In this document: in pieces, positions 1 through 9,594 of the stretch
Layout: the number at the start of each line of letters is the position of its first letter
Numbering within the stretch: the stretch's first letter is position 1
Assembly (NCBI RefSeq): GCF_015326965.1
Contig: NZ_CP017659.1
Coordinates: forward strand, 3,432,001-3,496,000
DNA length: 64,000 bases
DNA from: Paenibacillus sp. JZ16
GTDB taxonomy: Bacteria > Bacillota > Bacilli > Paenibacillales > Paenibacillaceae
Reading direction: 5' to 3'
The notes under the pieces: generated by a model
Told to the model about the DNA's origin: nothing
Database searches by the model: none
Seen by the model: the letters and a program-made list of their open reading frames with translations, nothing else
Made by a program: the position numbers and the translations under genes

Positions 1-684
1 CCCAACCTGGGATGGGACATGGTGCCGCTGCAGAAGCAGCTAGAGGACGAGCTCGGACTTCCCGTAACCATCGACAATGAAGCAAACGCGGGTGCCCAGG
101 GCGAGCTGCGCTTCGGAGCTGGCCGGGACGCCCGCCATCTCCTCTATATCAGTGCCGGCAGCGGTATCGGCTCCGGCATCATCATCAATGGCGAGCTCTA
201 TAAGGGGGCCCGCGGATACGCTGGCGAGAGCGGCCATATGTCCATCGATGCCGATGGACTGGAATGCACCTGCGGCAACCGCGGCTGCTGGGAGCTGTAT
301 GCCTCGGAGAAATCCTACGACAGCAAAGGCGCCGCTCTCCCGTCCAGGCGGACATCCGAGCTGATTCACCATGCAGAGCGAGGCCATGAGGAGACTATCC
401 GGCATTTTGAAGAGCTTGGACGTTATCTCGGTATCGGCATTACCAATCTTGTCAACGGATTCAATCCGCAATCGGTCATTATCGGCGGTCCGCTGTCCGA
501 CGCACGGGCTTGGATTGAGGATACGCTGCGACAGGTCGTTGCCCAGCGCACGCTTCCTTACCACCGTGAGCTGATGGAGATTCGGTTTGCCGAGCTGGGC
601 AGCCGCTCCACCCTGATCGGCGCGGCTTACTCCGCCATCTCGCAGTTTCTGGGGCCAGTGCGAGTCTCCATGCCGATTCATTAA
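1..684 (+). CDS. ROK family protein (repressor or sugar kinase), C-terminal part
   Basis: The reading frame is open from the first base, so the N-terminus lies outside the window. The visible 227 codons hold the ROK core: a glycine-rich phosphate-binding stretch (ISAGSGIGSGIIING), the GESGHM segment, and the zinc motif CTCGNRGCWE whose cysteines and preceding His bind zinc in this family. The C-terminus (STLIGAAYSAISQFL) is the usual ROK ending. ROK proteins are either sugar kinases such as glucokinase or NagC/XylR-type repressors with an N-terminal winged helix. The part that separates these is missing, so the role stays open. The ATP/sugar core looks intact. No sugar operon adjoins it inside the window. 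Confidence 0.9.
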   Translation, partial: PNLGWDMVPLQKQLEDELGLPVTIDNEANAGAQGELRFGAGRDARHLLYISAGSGIGSGIIINGELYKGARGYAGESGHMSIDADGLECTCGNRGCWELYASEKSYDSKGAALPSRRTSELIHHAERGHEETIRHFEELGRYLGIGITNLVNGFNPQSVIIGGPLSDARAWIEDTLRQVVAQRTLPYHRELMEIRFAELGSRSTLIGAAYSAISQFLGPVRVSMPIH

Positions 685-724
685 AATTGACGATATTTTG
701 TCGTAATAACACCCTGCATATTAA

Positions 725-752
725 GGAAAATCCCGCGATTTTCCGCTATAAT
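725..752 (+). promoter_or_regulatory. Inverted repeat plus -10 element before the small membrane gene
   Basis: A perfect 8-bp inverted repeat (GGAAAATC, 4-base loop, GATTTTCC) at 725-744 is followed by TATAAT at 747-752. No good -35 hexamer is seen at 17 bases. The repeat occupies the spacer position of a promoter reading into the gene at 837, so it could be an operator. It lacks a following T-run, so it is not a convincing terminator for the ROK gene. Confidence 0.35.
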
Positions 753-836
753 TAATCTCGTCCTGCAATTTAAATCACGCTTCTCCTCGTGGAGATGCCG
801 TGTGATCGTTATACTAAAGGGAGAGGAAACGCTCAA

Positions 837-1040
837 ATGACCTATGTAAGCACTGCGGAAATATCGGCGGAAATGTTTGTGACCGTATTGCTGTGTCTCC
901 TAGTTATCGCACCTTTGTTCAGTCTCGCCATCATGCGTTTTTTTCAAGGCAAGAAAAAAGCCGGCTTCATTCTCCTCGGCTCCGGCGTAGCAGCTTACGT
1001 CGTATTCCAGATCATCATGAGTCTGTTTTTTAACAAGTGA
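837..1040 (+). CDS. Small two-helix membrane protein, unknown function
   Basis: 67 residues, not recognised. Two hydrophobic helices (about residues 13-35 and 43-64) are separated by a short basic loop FFQGKKKAG, which predicts both ends outside and the loop in the cytoplasm. The ATG at 837 is chosen because GGGAGAGG lies about 8 bases upstream. An in-frame GTG at 789 would add 16 residues of non-conserved-looking sequence and has no ribosome site. It is a single-gene unit followed by the terminator at 1081-1120. Confidence 0.6.
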   Translation: MTYVSTAEISAEMFVTVLLCLLVIAPLFSLAIMRFFQGKKKAGFILLGSGVAAYVVFQIIMSLFFNK

Positions 1041-1080
1041 ACACGATCTGAGCGAACGTCAGCAGCATATCTCGGCAACA

Positions 1081-1120
1081 AAAAAAAGCTCCTTCCCGGA
1101 AATCGGGGAAGGAGCTTTTT
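1081..1120. terminator. Bidirectional intrinsic terminator
   Basis: Stem AAGCTCCTTCCC / GGGGAAGGAGCTT with a 6-7 base loop, a T-run on the plus side and an A-run (T-run on minus) before it. It sits between convergent genes, serving the small membrane gene (+) and the trxB-glutaredoxin unit (-). Confidence 0.9.
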
Positions 1121-1160
1121 ATCATAAGCAAGCAATAGGCTTGCCAGAATGCTGATTAGA

Positions 1161-1397
1161 TTACGCTTCGGGGTTCAACGCTTTGTTGAACTGGAGCTTA
1201 TTCATGCCAAGAATGCGGTGCTCGCCGATGATCGTGAGCGGTACTGCGCGAACGCCCATATCCCATACTTGCTGCGCGAATTCGTCGTTTTGCTCGATGT
1301 TGCGCTCTTCAAATTCGATGCCTTGATCGGACAAGAAGCCTTTTACTTGTTTGCAGTGCGGGCAGTTGTTCGAAGTATATACAATCACATTTTCCAT
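1161..1397 (-). CDS. Glutaredoxin-like thiol-disulfide oxidoreductase (NrdH/YtnI type)
   Basis: 78 residues with a CPHC redox motif at residues 12-15 (NNCPHCKQVKGFL), the cis-Pro loop AVPLTI near residue 53, and a thioredoxin fold pattern. Small glutaredoxin-like proteins of this size reduce protein disulfides and are often reduced by thioredoxin reductase rather than glutathione. That fits its position 67 bases downstream of trxB on the same strand, with a shared terminator. The exact partner (ribonucleotide reductase or another) cannot be told from the sequence. Confidence 0.88.
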   Translation of the reverse strand: MENVIVYTSNNCPHCKQVKGFLSDQGIEFEERNIEQNDEFAQQVWDMGVRAVPLTIIGEHRILGMNKLQFNKALNPEA

Positions 1398-1464
1398 GGT
1401 TGATCAGTCTCCTCTACTCATGATTAGGCTCTGATTAAAGCCCGTTCGATCTCTATCTATCAGT

Positions 1465-2406
1465 TTACAACACAACAGCGTTGTGTTCCAAGCTCTCGAT
1501 ATATTTCTCCGCATCCATAGCTGCCATACAGCCGCTTCCTGCCGCGGTGATCGCTTGTCTGTAACGGGTATCCTGCACGTCGCCGCAAGCAAATACCCCT
1601 TGGATATTCGTCTCGGATGTTCCCGGGGTCGTTACGATATAACCGTTCGGATCCGTTGTAATGTTTCCGCCGAGGAAACCAGTGTTCGGATGATGACCGA
1701 TCGCCACGAATACGCCGCTGACTGTAATCGTCTCCTCTTCGCCAGTTTCATTATTGAGTACTTTGATCCCTTTGACGCCTGTCTCGTCCGCGATGACTTC
1801 CTGCGGCGTGCGGTTCAGGGCCCATTCGATTTTCTCGTTAGCGCGGGCGCGGTCCTGCATGATTTTCGATGCACGAAGCTCCTCCCGACGGTGTACCAGT
1901 GTTACTTTGGATGCAAAGCGGGTCAGGAAGTTCGCTTCCTCCAGCGCGGAATCGCCGCCGCCGACAACAACGATCTCTTTTCCGCGGAAGAAGAATCCGT
2001 CGCATGTTGCGCAGGTACTTACACCGCGTCCTACATTATCCTGTTCTCCAGGAATGCCGAGATATTTGGCCGTTGCGCCCGTAGAGATAATCAACGTTTC
2101 GGCAACTACCTCACCCATACCGTCTACGTCCAGCTTGAACGGACGCTCTCCGAATTCCACGCTGTTCACCCAGCCTGTACGAAATTCTGCGCCAAAACGT
2201 TCAGCCTGCTGACGCATATTGTCCATCAGCTCAGGACCCATGATGCCTTCGGGAAAGCCCGGAAAATTCTCAACTTCGGTTGTGGTGGTCAGCTGTCCGC
2301 CAGGTTGCGGACCTTCAATGACGAGCGGGCTCAGGTTTGCGCGAGCCAGATAGATTGCAGCCGTAAGGCCGGCAGGGCCTGTGCCTATAATAACGGATTT
2401 GTACAT
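1465..2406 (-). CDS. trxB: Thioredoxin-disulfide reductase
   Basis: 313 residues, the normal length. It has the N-terminal FAD-binding [15 protein letters not shown], the redox-active CATC at residues 132-135, the NADPH-binding [10 protein letters not shown] motif, and the C-terminal FAD motif [10 protein letters not shown]. It passes electrons from NADPH to thioredoxin in the cytosol. The start at 2406 follows GGAGGG by about 8 bases. It is the first gene of a two-gene unit with the glutaredoxin. A perfect PerR-type box lies 32 bases upstream of the start codon, which points to peroxide or iron control. Confidence 0.97.
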   Translation of the reverse strand: MYKSVIIGTGPAGLTAAIYLARANLSPLVIEGPQPGGQLTTTTEVENFPGFPEGIMGPELMDNMRQQAERFGAEFRTGWVNSVEFGERPFKLDVDGMGEVVAETLIISTGATAKYLGIPGEQDNVGRGVSTCATCDGFFFRGKEIVVVGGGDSALEEANFLTRFASKVTLVHRREELRASKIMQDRARANEKIEWALNRTPQEVIADETGVKGIKVLNNETGEEETITVSGVFVAIGHHPNTGFLGGNITTDPNGYIVTTPGTSETNIQGVFACGDVQDTRYRQAITAAGSGCMAAMDAEKYIESLEHNAVVL

Positions 2407-2437
2407 ATCGTTTCCCTCCTATATATGGAACGCTTAA

Positions 2438-2452
2438 TTATAATCATTATAA
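2438..2452 (-). promoter_or_regulatory. Perfect 7-1-7 PerR box upstream of trxB
   Basis: The sequence TTATAATCATTATAA is identical to the 15-bp PerR consensus TTATAATNATTATAA of Bacillus and is a complete inverted repeat. It ends 32 bases before the trxB ATG, where a repressor would cover the promoter. PerR represses oxidative-stress genes in the presence of Fe/Mn and releases them on peroxide. Fur and Zur use related boxes, so the exact regulator is inferred. Confidence 0.75.
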
Positions 2453-2829
2453 ATTAATATTAATTATGGTTATATCGGAGCCGTCTGTCAATATGTCACA
2501 TCACACCCCCTCCGAAAATATTGTTAATCCATTCTTCATAATTCGAAATGTAATCCAATATTTTGGGGAACTGAACTTCTTTCTCCCAAGAAGGCGGCGA
2601 TCTTTTGGGCCCGGAAGCGTTTACTTCGCAAACAATCGTACGCGGAGAGAGGGTTATATGAATTTAAGGGCACCACAAGACTCCCCCGCTCTTTTAACGA
2701 AAGGAAGATGAATGTTTGATGAAAAAAAGGACAACCCTTGGCAGCGAGTCCTTGCATGTCGAGCCTAGCAGCGAAGAGCTTGGGAGAAATCGAGATCGTC
2801 CACGGCCATTGAGAGCCAACAAACAAGAA
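2453..2829. other. Intergenic region with no recognised gene
   Basis: About 380 bases between the trxB promoter and the ATPase terminator. Short open frames occur on both strands (for example 2536-2871 minus, 111 codons), but none has a ribosome site with a recognisable product or sensible composition. I see no riboswitch, RNA gene or mobile element. Confidence 0.5.
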
Positions 2830-2865
2830 TCCCCTTCTTCTCACGAATGAAAAGAAGGGGACTTT
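2830..2865 (-). terminator. Hairpin after the metal ATPase gene
   Basis: Perfect stem CCCCTTCTT / AAGAAGGGG around a 12-base loop, about 25 bases after the ATPase stop. The T-rich tract following it on the minus strand is interrupted (ATTCTTGTTT), and ACTTTT follows on the plus strand, so strength is moderate. Confidence 0.6.
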
Positions 2866-2886
2866 TAACACAAGATACAGATTCGA

Positions 2887-4914
2887 TTAACGGTTAGTGC
2901 GCAGCAGGCGAAGCCCGTTCAGTATAACCAGAATGGTGCTTCCTTCGTGACCGATGACGCCCAGCGGCAGCGGCAGCGCCACGCCTTGAATGAAATTGGC
3001 TGCAATCAGCGTCAAAATCACGGTGATGGCAAAGATCATATTTTGCTTCACGATACGCTGAACCCGGCGTGCAACCTTGACGGTGCCGGCAATTTCATCG
3101 ATATTGTCATTCATAAGCACCGCATCCGCTACCTCCAGCGCCGTTCCGCTTCCCGAAACGCCCATGCCGATGCCGACGGTCGCAGTAGCCAGTGCCGGTG
3201 CGTCGTTCACTCCGTCCCCAACCATGACCACATGGCCGTAACGGGCCCGAAGCTCCTTAATATGTGTAACTTTATCTTCCGGCAGCAAATCGGAGAACAC
3301 CATGTCTACGCCGCTCTGCTTCGCAATCACGTCGGCCGTCGCCTTGCGGTCCCCCGTCAGCATCGCTACCTTGATGCCCAGCTGCTGCAGCCGCTTAACG
3401 GCCATTGCCGCTTGAGGCCGGACCGCATCCTGCAGAGCGATCATGCCCGCGATACGGTCTCCCTTCAGAATAACGGAAACCGTCTTGCCTTCGGATTCCA
3501 GCATGTTCCGGATGGACAGCCAGTGCTGGCGATTCTCTTCAAGCGCGCTCAACTCCTTTTGCGCGGAAGCTGCACCGGAATGCTGATCAATAGTCGGATG
3601 ATCCAAAATATCGCTTTTCCCTATTTTCCAAGTGATTCCTCCCACTTCCGCCTGCATACCCCATCCAGTTATGGACTGTCCGTTCTCTACCTGCTTCAGC
3701 GCGGCCCCCTCTTTCTCAGCCGATTGGACAATCGCCAAGGCCAGAGGATGCTTCGACATTCTTTCGATAGAAGCACTGATGCCAAGCAGTTCATGCCGTT
3801 CCCAGCCTTCGCCAGCGATAAAATCCGTAACTACCGGCGTACCGAGCGTCAAGGTACCTGTCTTATCAAAAGCGACAACCGCCGTGCGTGCCATATTCTC
3901 GATATGGGCGCCGCCCTTGAACAATACGCCTTTTCTGGCGCGATTGGAAATCGCCGACAGCATCGCAGGCATGATGGAGGATACCAGCGCACAAGGGGAG
4001 GCAACTACGAGAAACACCATCGCTTTATAGAAGGTCGTATCCCAATCCCATCCCAGAACGGGAGTAGCCAGAACAATCAGCGCCACGGTCGCAATAACAA
4101 CGACACGGGCATAAATCGATTCGAACCGCTTGATGAACCGCTGCGATTCCGGTACTTCGTTCTCCGCTTCTTCCACCAGCTTGATAATCTTGGCAAACAA
4201 CGTGGATTCCGCCGACTGGGTAACCTCAATGTACAATACGCCTTCCCCGTTTAAGGTGCCTGTGAACACTTCATCGCCTACGGACTTATCGATCGGTACG
4301 GATTCCCCGGTAATCGAAGCCTGGTTGACGGAGGAGCTGCCGCGATAAATTTTGCCGTCTGCCGGAATAAGCTCGCCCGGCTTTACCAGAATCAGATCGC
4401 CGATCTCCAGCTTGTTGATGGATACCGATACCATCTCTCCCTTCTCAATGCGAAGGGCCGTTTCCGGTTGCAGCTCCATCAAGGACGAGATATCCTTGCG
4501 GCTTCTCTCCATGGTATAACTCTCAAGCGCGCCGCTGAGTGCAAAGATGAAGATCAGCATCGCGCCTTCATTCCAGTACCCGATCGCTGCAGCTCCCATA
4601 GCAGCAGCAATCATCAGCAGATTCACATCCAGATCGCGCTCCTTCAGAAGGGTCTCCACACCTTCTTTCGCTTTCACCCATCCGCCGACGGCATAGGATA
4701 TCACATACAACACAACGGAGAGCGGCTCAGACCATTGGCTGGTCAGCCAAGCGATCAGCATCAACAGGCCGCTGCCCAGCGCAGCCACGACCTCCGCGTT
4801 GCTCAGCAGACTGCGTATATCCCATTTCCCAGGCTGCCGCGGCTCACGAGGATCAGCTCCATTTTCTATTGTCGATATGCGTCCAGTCGTCGTTTGACTT
4901 TGTATCCATTGCAT
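2887..4914 (-). CDS. P1B-4 type heavy-metal efflux ATPase (PfeT/ZosA/CoaT-like)
   Basis: 675 residues. Catalytic features are the actuator TGES, the phosphorylation site DKTGT (Asp about residue 350), MLTGD, and the hinge MVGDGVNDAPAL. The membrane metal site reads SPC (about residues 306-308) instead of CPC, and the last helix carries HEGST. SPC plus HEGG/S-T marks the P1B-4 subgroup, which exports Fe(II) or Co(II); Bacillus PfeT (formerly ZosA) is the close model. There is no N-terminal CxxC metal-binding domain, also typical of this subgroup. The ATG at 4914 follows AAGGTGA; a TTG at 4920 is an alternative. Two Fur-family boxes upstream fit iron or peroxide control. Zn export cannot be excluded. 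Confidence 0.9.
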   Translation of the reverse strand: MQWIQSQTTTGRISTIENGADPREPRQPGKWDIRSLLSNAEVVAALGSGLLMLIAWLTSQWSEPLSVVLYVISYAVGGWVKAKEGVETLLKERDLDVNLLMIAAAMGAAAIGYWNEGAMLIFIFALSGALESYTMERSRKDISSLMELQPETALRIEKGEMVSVSINKLEIGDLILVKPGELIPADGKIYRGSSSVNQASITGESVPIDKSVGDEVFTGTLNGEGVLYIEVTQSAESTLFAKIIKLVEEAENEVPESQRFIKRFESIYARVVVIATVALIVLATPVLGWDWDTTFYKAMVFLVVASPCALVSSIMPAMLSAISNRARKGVLFKGGAHIENMARTAVVAFDKTGTLTLGTPVVTDFIAGEGWERHELLGISASIERMSKHPLALAIVQSAEKEGAALKQVENGQSITGWGMQAEVGGITWKIGKSDILDHPTIDQHSGAASAQKELSALEENRQHWLSIRNMLESEGKTVSVILKGDRIAGMIALQDAVRPQAAMAVKRLQQLGIKVAMLTGDRKATADVIAKQSGVDMVFSDLLPEDKVTHIKELRARYGHVVMVGDGVNDAPALATATVGIGMGVSGSGTALEVADAVLMNDNIDEIAGTVKVARRVQRIVKQNMIFAITVILTLIAANFIQGVALPLPLGVIGHEGSTILVILNGLRLLRTNR

Positions 4915-4934
4915 AACCAATCACCTTCCTAGTT

Positions 4935-4953
4935 GAGAATGAGATCCATTATT
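4935..4953 (-). promoter_or_regulatory. Fur-family box 1 (proximal) upstream of the metal ATPase
   Basis: GAGAATGAGATCCATTATT matches 14 of 19 positions of the classic Fur box GATAATGATAATCATTATC. It lies about 20 bases before the start codon. It forms a pair with the better box at 5009-5027. Confidence 0.5.
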
Positions 4954-4971
4954 ACTACCCTTAAAATGACA

Positions 4972-5002
4972 CATGCTGCCCCGGCTTCGCCGGAGCAGCA
5001 TG
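4972..5002. repeat. GC-rich hairpin between the two Fur-family boxes
   Basis: Arms CATGCTGC / GCAGCATG (8 bp, perfect), then a C-A mismatch, then CCGG / CCGG around a CTTCG loop. No T-run follows on either strand. It probably lies in the 5' leader of the ATPase transcript or between two operators. Confidence 0.55.
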
Positions 5003-5008
5003 CTAAAT

Positions 5009-5027
5009 GAGAATGAGAATCATTTTT
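5009..5027 (-). promoter_or_regulatory. Fur-family box 2 (distal) upstream of the metal ATPase
   Basis: GAGAATGAGAATCATTTTT matches 15 of 19 positions of the Fur consensus and also contains a 7-1-7 half-site pair (TGAGAAT-C-ATTTTTG). Fur, PerR and Zur all use such boxes. The ATPase subgroup favours Fe-sensing Fur or PerR. Confidence 0.6.
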
Positions 5028-5173
5028 GAACTTATACAATTTATTTTCCTTCGTACAACTTTATAAGTATCATACTCACTTCATCCTCATTTGTAAACCA
5101 TATTTTTCACATTTTTTAAATACTGAAGAGTACCTATTGGCGTCCCCTGTTATTGAAGTGAACCTCTATACGT

Positions 5174-5207
5174 AAAAAAGCCCTTGCGTTCTCTCCACAA
5201 GGACTTC
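5174..5207 (-). terminator. Intrinsic terminator of the PPDK-like gene
   Basis: Read on the minus strand, AAGTCCTTG and CAAGGGCTT pair around a short loop and run into TTTTTT. It lies about 40 bases after the stop of the gene at 5249-6358. Confidence 0.75.
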
Positions 5208-5248
5208 TCTTTAATCCATCACCTAGTTTGTTAAGCGCTCACATTCCA

Positions 5249-6358
5249 TCACTCGACAATCGTCGAACATCTGCGGCGCATCTCCAGCCTCGCACCGGTT
5301 ATTCGAATGGCTGCAATCTCTGAGGACTGACAGCACACCTCGTGTATGCCCTGTCGGTAAACCATCCGCAAATCCGTGGTAGCCACCCCATTGATCCGGA
5401 GCGTTAATTGCGGCTTCGTTCGCTTAATTCGATGGATCATCTCGGAGAAAGCCGTGACCCTGTGCCCTGCCTCATCCGACGATCCGGAATTCTCCGTCCC
5501 CTCCGAGTCGAATACAATCACATCGGCCAAACGGGCAATTTCCGCTGCCGTCGCTGGATTCATCCCTTCTCTGAGAAGCGCCCCATAACGAATACGCACA
5601 AAACGTCTTTGATCCATAAGGGTTTGCTCTGCCACTTCTTCGATAAAATTATGAATCGATATAAAGTCATCCGCGTGTGCCGGACGTACAGCCAGGAGCT
5701 CTAATTGGCAATCCACGCCTTCCTCGCTGCACTGCTCCATAGCCCGGAACAAGGACTCCAGCTGAGCATCCTGCGCTTCACGTAACTCCATCGTGTTGGA
5801 AAGCCGGGCATCGTGCAGCAAGCTGACCGCACACCTAGCTCCAGCCGCCGCCTGAAACACCGATACCCAATAGGTCATCCACAGCATGATAAGTCTCCGC
5901 CTCAACAGGACGCTCTTCTCTGCGCTCCGCGAATTCAACCACGCCGTGTAAACCTCCTGCAGCAGGCCATGCTGCACAGCATCCTCCCCGCGTATCAGCC
6001 CGATTCCCTGAGCACCTTGACTGATATCTCGTGCAATGGATTCAGGGTCTGCGGATCGGCTCATGACTTTCAGTCTTCGGTTCCTGTCACTCCACCCCAG
6101 CAGTCGGGTCAAGGAAGGTCTGTCCGTGCCGTTATGCCGAATCCCGGAAACCCTGAGGGCTTCTTCAATATCGTCAGGCGATGCCAATAACAGCAATACC
6201 TCCTCATGGGTGACTCCTCCTGCCATTGCAAAATGCTTCAGCAGATCCGTCTCGGGAGAAATCTCGTTTGCCCCAATCTCTTCAACTCCGATGAACTCTT
6301 GATCTTCAAATCGACGCTCTCCCAATTCACTGCGTGCTCCCCATTGCCTTTCCGTCAT
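5249..6358 (-). CDS. Degenerate PEP-utilising (PPDK C-terminal-like) barrel protein, probably non-catalytic
   Basis: 369 residues. Residues 96-125 (LKVMSRSADPESIARDISQ then GAQGIGLIRGED) align with the start of the PEP/pyruvate TIM barrel of pyruvate phosphate dikinase, whose consensus is ADTPEDA followed by GAEGIGLCRTE. Later parts follow the same order: a weakened IPLV strand (CQLELLAVRP), RIRYGALL for the GTMIEIPRA strand, VIVFDSEGTEN for the FGTNDLTQ loop, and a final GIHEVCCQSSEIAAIRI like the GLDYVSCSP end. The RTE, TIRLLDPP and catalytic CGEHGG motifs are lost, so PEP chemistry is unlikely. No phosphohistidine or ATP-grasp domain is present. The ATG at 6358 follows AGAAGGA; an upstream extension to 6487 has no ribosome site. 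The role is unknown. Confidence 0.65.
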   Translation of the reverse strand: MTERQWGARSELGERRFEDQEFIGVEEIGANEISPETDLLKHFAMAGGVTHEEVLLLLASPDDIEEALRVSGIRHNGTDRPSLTRLLGWSDRNRRLKVMSRSADPESIARDISQGAQGIGLIRGEDAVQHGLLQEVYTAWLNSRSAEKSVLLRRRLIMLWMTYWVSVFQAAAGARCAVSLLHDARLSNTMELREAQDAQLESLFRAMEQCSEEGVDCQLELLAVRPAHADDFISIHNFIEEVAEQTLMDQRRFVRIRYGALLREGMNPATAAEIARLADVIVFDSEGTENSGSSDEAGHRVTAFSEMIHRIKRTKPQLTLRINGVATTDLRMVYRQGIHEVCCQSSEIAAIRITGARLEMRRRCSTIVE

Positions 6359-6624
6359 GGTTATCCTTCTACTCCCTTTCACCTTGAATTGGATAAACGC
6401 CTCCTTACAGATTATTATGAAACATTTGGAAATATACAGCCCACGGAATAAACACCGGCTGAAAAATAACAAGACGGAACAAACCAAGCACCCTGCTCTC
6501 CTTATACCGGATAACTGCGCAAGGGTGCGGATGCCTGACTCTATCTGTTTATCCTCATTTCAAGGACTGGATAAAACCTATACAATGGAGGAATGAATCC
6601 ATCCCGGAAAAAGGAGAGTAGCAC

Positions 6625-7239
6625 ATGAGAACCGATTATGACCATTGGGAACCAATCAGCGTATCGGATGCCGCTGGAATTTTTGCTGAAATCCCTGCTC
6701 GTTGGTATATCGCCGGAGGTTGGGCTTTGGATTTATATTTGGGGGAGCAGACCAGGGAACACGGCGATATCGATATCCTGATCCTGCGCGAAGAGCAGGC
6801 CGCCATTTACGCGGCATTAGCCAAAGAATGGACGCTGTACAAAGCGGATCAAGGAACCTTATCCCTCTGGGAGGAAGGCGAATATTTGCACTCGGTTGGC
6901 GATGTATGGGTAAGTCGGAATGAGGAAGCCCCCTTCTCATTCCAGATCATGCTGGTGGAGGTCGAACTGGACAGCTGGGTTTATCGCAGAGAACCATCCG
7001 TTCGAAGACCGCTCCAAGATATATCCTTAATAACAGACCAAGGAATTCCTTATCTAAAACCGGAGATACAGCTCCTGTATAAAGGAGGAAGCAAGAACAT
7101 CCGTGAAAAAGACGAACGGGATTTCAGGAAGGTCCTGCCCTTCCTCGATCGACAGGCTGCAGGGTGGCTTGCCCAAGCGCTGCGGACGCAGTTTCCATCG
7201 GGTCATCCATGGCTCGACAGCATGGATACAACCCCGTAG
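6625..7239 (+). CDS. Nucleotidyltransferase-fold protein of the aminoglycoside/lincosamide adenylyltransferase type
   Basis: 204 residues. The signature GGWALDLYLG at 31-40 followed by TREHGDIDILI (aspartates 48 and 50) is the GG(W/S)...DxD active site of small nucleotidyltransferases that adenylylate antibiotics (ANT(2'')-, Lnu-like). The later EIQLLYKGG...KDERDF is also common in this group. The substrate cannot be told from sequence, and many chromosomal members have no shown resistance role. AAAAAGGAGA precedes the ATG. It is divergent from the PPDK-like gene and stands alone. Confidence 0.75.
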   Translation: MRTDYDHWEPISVSDAAGIFAEIPARWYIAGGWALDLYLGEQTREHGDIDILILREEQAAIYAALAKEWTLYKADQGTLSLWEEGEYLHSVGDVWVSRNEEAPFSFQIMLVEVELDSWVYRREPSVRRPLQDISLITDQGIPYLKPEIQLLYKGGSKNIREKDERDFRKVLPFLDRQAAGWLAQALRTQFPSGHPWLDSMDTTP

Positions 7240-7253
7240 CGGCCTTGCGACAA

Positions 7254-7295
7254 CAAAAAAGAGCACCTTCCTCCATATACAGGAAAGTGCTCTGA
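7254..7295 (-). terminator. Intrinsic terminator of metY
   Basis: Stem AGAGCAC(C)TTCCT / AGGAA(A)GTGCTCT with a T-run (TTTTTT) on the minus strand. It sits between the convergent nucleotidyltransferase and metY genes. The plus-side tail is weak. Confidence 0.8.
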
Positions 7296-7323
7296 GATTT
7301 ATTTGAAATCCATCAGTCAGCCT

Positions 7324-8688
<1,365 letters not shown>

Positions 8689-8730
8689 TCTCGTTTGAAA
8701 AGAGAGATAACCCACTAAATTTATCGGAAT

Positions 8731-8759
8731 ATTATAAATTCTTCTGCATGCACCCGCAA
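8731..8759 (-). promoter_or_regulatory. Putative sigma-A promoter of metY
   Basis: On the minus strand TTGCGG (-35, weak), a 17-base spacer and a perfect TATAAT (-10). It starts directly after the SDR stop codon, so metY can be transcribed separately, with a leader of about 100 bases. Confidence 0.5.
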
Positions 8760-8766
8760 GTCACCC

Positions 8767-9594
8767 TTATTCCTTGTCCTCCTTATACACTCTGCCCCAT
8801 CCATATCCGGCTTCCGGGGACGTATCCTCCGGCATGCCCGGCAAGATTAAACCTCCGTCTATACGGAGATTGATGCCGGTAATATAGGATGCCGCATCCG
8901 AGCAGAGCCAAGCAATCGCTTCCCCGATGTCCGACGGCGTGCCGAGCCTTCCCAGCGGGATTTTTCTGCCCAGCGGCTCGTCCTCTGCCGATTGGTCCGG
9001 CTTGTGAACGGTTGCTCCCGGTGCCACGCAGTTTACGCGGATGCCATGCGGAGCCCACTCGAGCGCCAGCGATTGGGCGGCACGTATAAGCGCTGCCTTC
9101 ATACCGCCATAAATGCTGTCCTTGGGATAGGCTCTCTCCCCCCGCGAAGACGTGATGAAGATGATATTGCCCGGAATTCCCTGGGCGATCATCTCCCGAA
9201 CAGCATATTTGCTAAGCAGCATCGGCGCTCGAAAATCGAGATGAACCGTCATGTCCAGCGCGTCCTCTTCAATCTCCGTGAGCTCGTCATATAGGCCGAT
9301 CCCCGCATTGTTCACCAACAGATCGATCCGGCCAAACTCCTCTATCGTCTTTCGTATCGTATTCTCCGCTTCACTGCGAACGGTCAGATCGCTTTGGATA
9401 ATAAGAGGCGTCTTGCCATAGATATGGCGAATATCCTCTGCCATGTCCAATATTCCATCTTTACTCGAATTGTAGGTCATCGCCAGCCGATATCCTTTTT
9501 CAGCCAGAACCTTGGCAATCCCTCGTCCGATTCCGGCGCCAGCACCCGTTACCAAAGCCACCTTCTCCATTCCTTGATTACTTACGGTTCCCAT
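8767..9594 (-). CDS. SDR family NAD(P)-dependent oxidoreductase
   Basis: 275 residues. A classical short-chain dehydrogenase: TGAGAGIGRGIA cofactor loop at 16-27, NNAG at 95-98, catalytic Ser 149/150, Tyr162 and Lys166 (YGGMK), and the C-terminal YITGINLRIDGG. It resembles the 3-oxoacyl-ACP reductase/glucose 1-dehydrogenase group. The substrate cannot be inferred. GAGAAGGGAG precedes the ATG. It lies upstream of metY on the same strand, but a separate metY promoter suggests independent control. Confidence 0.88.
   Translation of the reverse strand: MGTVSNQGMEKVALVTGAGAGIGRGIAKVLAEKGYRLAMTYNSSKDGILDMAEDIRHIYGKTPLIIQSDLTVRSEAENTIRKTIEEFGRIDLLVNNAGIGLYDELTEIEEDALDMTVHLDFRAPMLLSKYAVREMIAQGIPGNIIFITSSRGERAYPKDSIYGGMKAALIRAAQSLALEWAPHGIRVNCVAPGATVHKPDQSAEDEPLGRKIPLGRLGTPSDIGEAIAWLCSDAASYITGINLRIDGGLILPGMPEDTSPEAGYGWGRVYKEDKE

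Noticed and set aside
2536..2871. 111-codon minus-strand frame in the trxB/ATPase gap
   Set aside because: It runs through the ATPase terminator hairpin, has no ribosome site and no recognisable sequence.
2947..4254. 435-codon plus-strand frame opposite the metal ATPase
   Set aside because: Pure shadow of the P-type ATPase; composition is rich in His/Arg/Gln as expected from reverse-complement frames.
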